A model generated the notes under the pieces. That model was not told the DNA's origin, ran no database searches, and saw nothing but the letters and a program-made list of their open reading frames with translations. A DNA stretch of 64,000 nt from Glutamicibacter ardleyensis. GTDB taxonomy: Bacteria > Actinomycetota > Actinomycetes > Actinomycetales > Micrococcaceae. Each line of letters begins with the position of its first letter. Position 1 is the stretch's first letter. The stretch spans positions 95,072-159,071 of the forward strand of contig NZ_BMKX01000005.1 of assembly GCF_014644555.1 (NCBI RefSeq), given 5' to 3'. The translations under genes and the position numbers were made by a program. Below are positions 63,447 through 64,000 of this stretch, in pieces.

Positions 63447-63668
63447 TTAGCCCTCGTTGTTCTGTCCTTCGTTTTGCTCAGCGTTGCCGCCAAGTCCGCC
63501 AAGGAAGTCGTTAGCACCCTGCTGGGCACCGTCGACCTGTCCTTCGAACTTGCCGCCGGTCTTGTCATCGACAAAATTGCCGACATTCTCAATACCTTCT
63601 GAGACCTGATCCGGGTTCTGCTTTGCGAATTCCTCTGCCTTGCCACGCAGATCATCAAATCCTGCCAT
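63447..63668 (-). CDS. Rv0909/MT0933 family antitoxin-like protein
   Basis: A 73-aa protein: MAGFDDLRGKAEEFAKQNPD followed by GIENVGNFVDDKTGGKFEG, then a Gln/Gly/Asn-rich tail. The helix plus FVDDKTGGK signature matches the small MT0933-like antitoxin family (Rv0909 type), also loosely like CsbD stress proteins. ATG 63668 is preceded by GGAGGTG; an open frame to 63794 is rejected as it enters a non-conserved leader. No toxin gene is adjacent, so it is an orphan or acts otherwise. Downstream is a hairpin; upstream lies a tRNA cluster. Confidence 0.75.
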   Translation of the reverse strand: MAGFDDLRGKAEEFAKQNPDQVSEGIENVGNFVDDKTGGKFEGQVDGAQQGANDFLGGLGGNAEQNEGQNNEG

Positions 63669-63792
63669 GCTGCACCTCCATTCGACTGTGGGAACCCTTT
63701 TAGCTCCACAACTGTTGTCCACCCTAAAACGAATTCCGTCTGCATGGAAGAGTCTGGGAATTCCCGGGCGTGTTGGTGCTGTGACCTTAAAC

Positions 63793-63827
63793 AAAAAAGA
63801 GAATCACTTGGAGTGATTCTCTTTTTT
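63793..63827 (-). terminator. Terminator of the tRNA-Val/tRNA-Gly cluster
   Basis: AAAAAAGAGAATCAC (63793-63807) and GTGATTCTCTTTTTT (63813-63827) form a 15-bp stem with a 5-base loop. Read on the minus strand, downstream of the two tRNAs, the stem ends in TTTTTT. Confidence 0.8.
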
Positions 63828-63831
63828 GTTT

Positions 63832-63907
63832 TGGAGCGGTCAACGAGGTTCGAACTCGCGACCTCAACCTTGGCAAGGTTGCGCTCTACCAGCTGAGCTA
63901 TGTCCGC
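63832..63907 (-). tRNA. tRNA-Gly (GCC)
   Basis: A cloverleaf is readable on the minus strand: acceptor GCGGACA starting at 63907, D-arm GCTCAGCTGGTAGAGC, anticodon loop TTGCCAA with GCC, T-loop TTCGAAC, and acceptor 3' strand TGACCGC, then T73 and an encoded CCA (63834-63832). The acceptor has one A-A mismatch at position 5/68. Confidence 0.92.
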
Positions 63908-63941
63908 ATTTGTGAATCTTGATCCGAAAATCAAAAGTCCG

Positions 63942-64000
63942 TGCGCGATACTGGGATCGAACCAGTGACCTCTTCCGTGTCAGGGAAGCGCGCTACCGCT
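63942..64000 (-). tRNA. tRNA-Val (GAC), 5' end outside window
   Basis: The minus strand shows GGTAGCGCGC, anticodon loop CTGACAC with GAC, variable loop AGGTC, T-arm ACTGG-TTCGATC-CCAGT and acceptor end ATCGCGC plus A. The 3' CCA is not encoded (CGG follows). The 5' acceptor and part of the D-arm lie beyond position 64000. Confidence 0.88.

Noticed and set aside
63669..63794. Longer start for the antitoxin-like gene
   Set aside because: GGAGGTG directly precedes ATG 63668 and the family signature begins there.

Overview
The window looks like a stretch of core chromosome from a Micrococcaceae actinobacterium of the Arthrobacter/Glutamicibacter type. This rests on moderately high G+C by eye, many GTG starts with GGAGG-type ribosome sites, and a long run of actinobacteria-specific families (SepH, DUF3000, DUF3093, DUF3159, DUF3710, DUF4192, DUF4193, DUF5998, DUF6421, DUF7455). 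Much of the order matches the Mycobacterium tuberculosis Rv2669-Rv2703 neighbourhood (sigA, DUF4193, DUF3093, dut, DUF3710, OB-fold, DUF3159, ceoC/ceoB, APC permease, TRAM methyltransferase, dxs, rnd, DUF3000, msrB, zapE). The genus is inferred. I see no insertion sequence, prophage, CRISPR array or rRNA.

Layout. 1-4.3 kb (minus): the 5' part of sucB, then lpdA and pepA. 4.5-9.4 kb (plus): a PAC2 protein coupled to an MFS transporter, a DUF4192 protein, and the principal sigma factor. 9.5-22.6 kb: a zinc-ribbon DUF7455 gene, parE, a BlaI repressor/M56 protease pair, the divergent cytochrome bd operon cydA-cydB-cydDC, and parC on the opposite strand. 22.7-27.2 kb (plus): a GNAT/acyl-CoA-ligase fusion, DUF5998 and a phosphodiesterase. 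27.2-36.7 kb: sepH, DUF4193, DUF3093, dut, DUF3710, an OB-fold protein, DUF3159, ceoC/ceoB, an APC permease and a TRAM RNA methyltransferase. 36.9-44.5 kb (plus): acnA, a phosphotransferase, dxs, DUF402 and two unknown genes. 44.6-53.9 kb: argG, an aldo/keto reductase, two tandem Rieske lipoproteins, fadB-fadA, rnd and DUF3000. 53.9-57.2 kb (minus): DUF6421, SDR and threonine-aldolase-like genes, bounded by two palindromes and a terminator. 57.3-64 kb: msrB, an alpha/beta hydrolase, ybaK, sufE-sseA, zapE, benE, an orphan Rv0909-type antitoxin, and tRNA-Gly and tRNA-Val.

Most genes are housekeeping: 2-oxoacid dehydrogenase and TCA cycle, terminal oxidation, topology, isoprenoid and arginine synthesis, beta-oxidation and sulfur transfer. 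Two loci stand out as little-described systems. The first is the blaI-M56/cyd divergon, where a 19-bp inverted repeat occurs three times and overlaps both putative promoters, suggesting a protease-released repressor controlling cytochrome bd. The second is the DUF6421-SDR-threonine aldolase unit, preceded by two near-identical 15-bp palindromes 31 bp apart and closed by a terminator; its chemistry is unknown. Other palindromes sit upstream of lpdA, the APC permease, acnA, fadAB and sseA.

All calls are from reading the sequence and translations. No database search was run, and family names come from remembered motifs and synteny.
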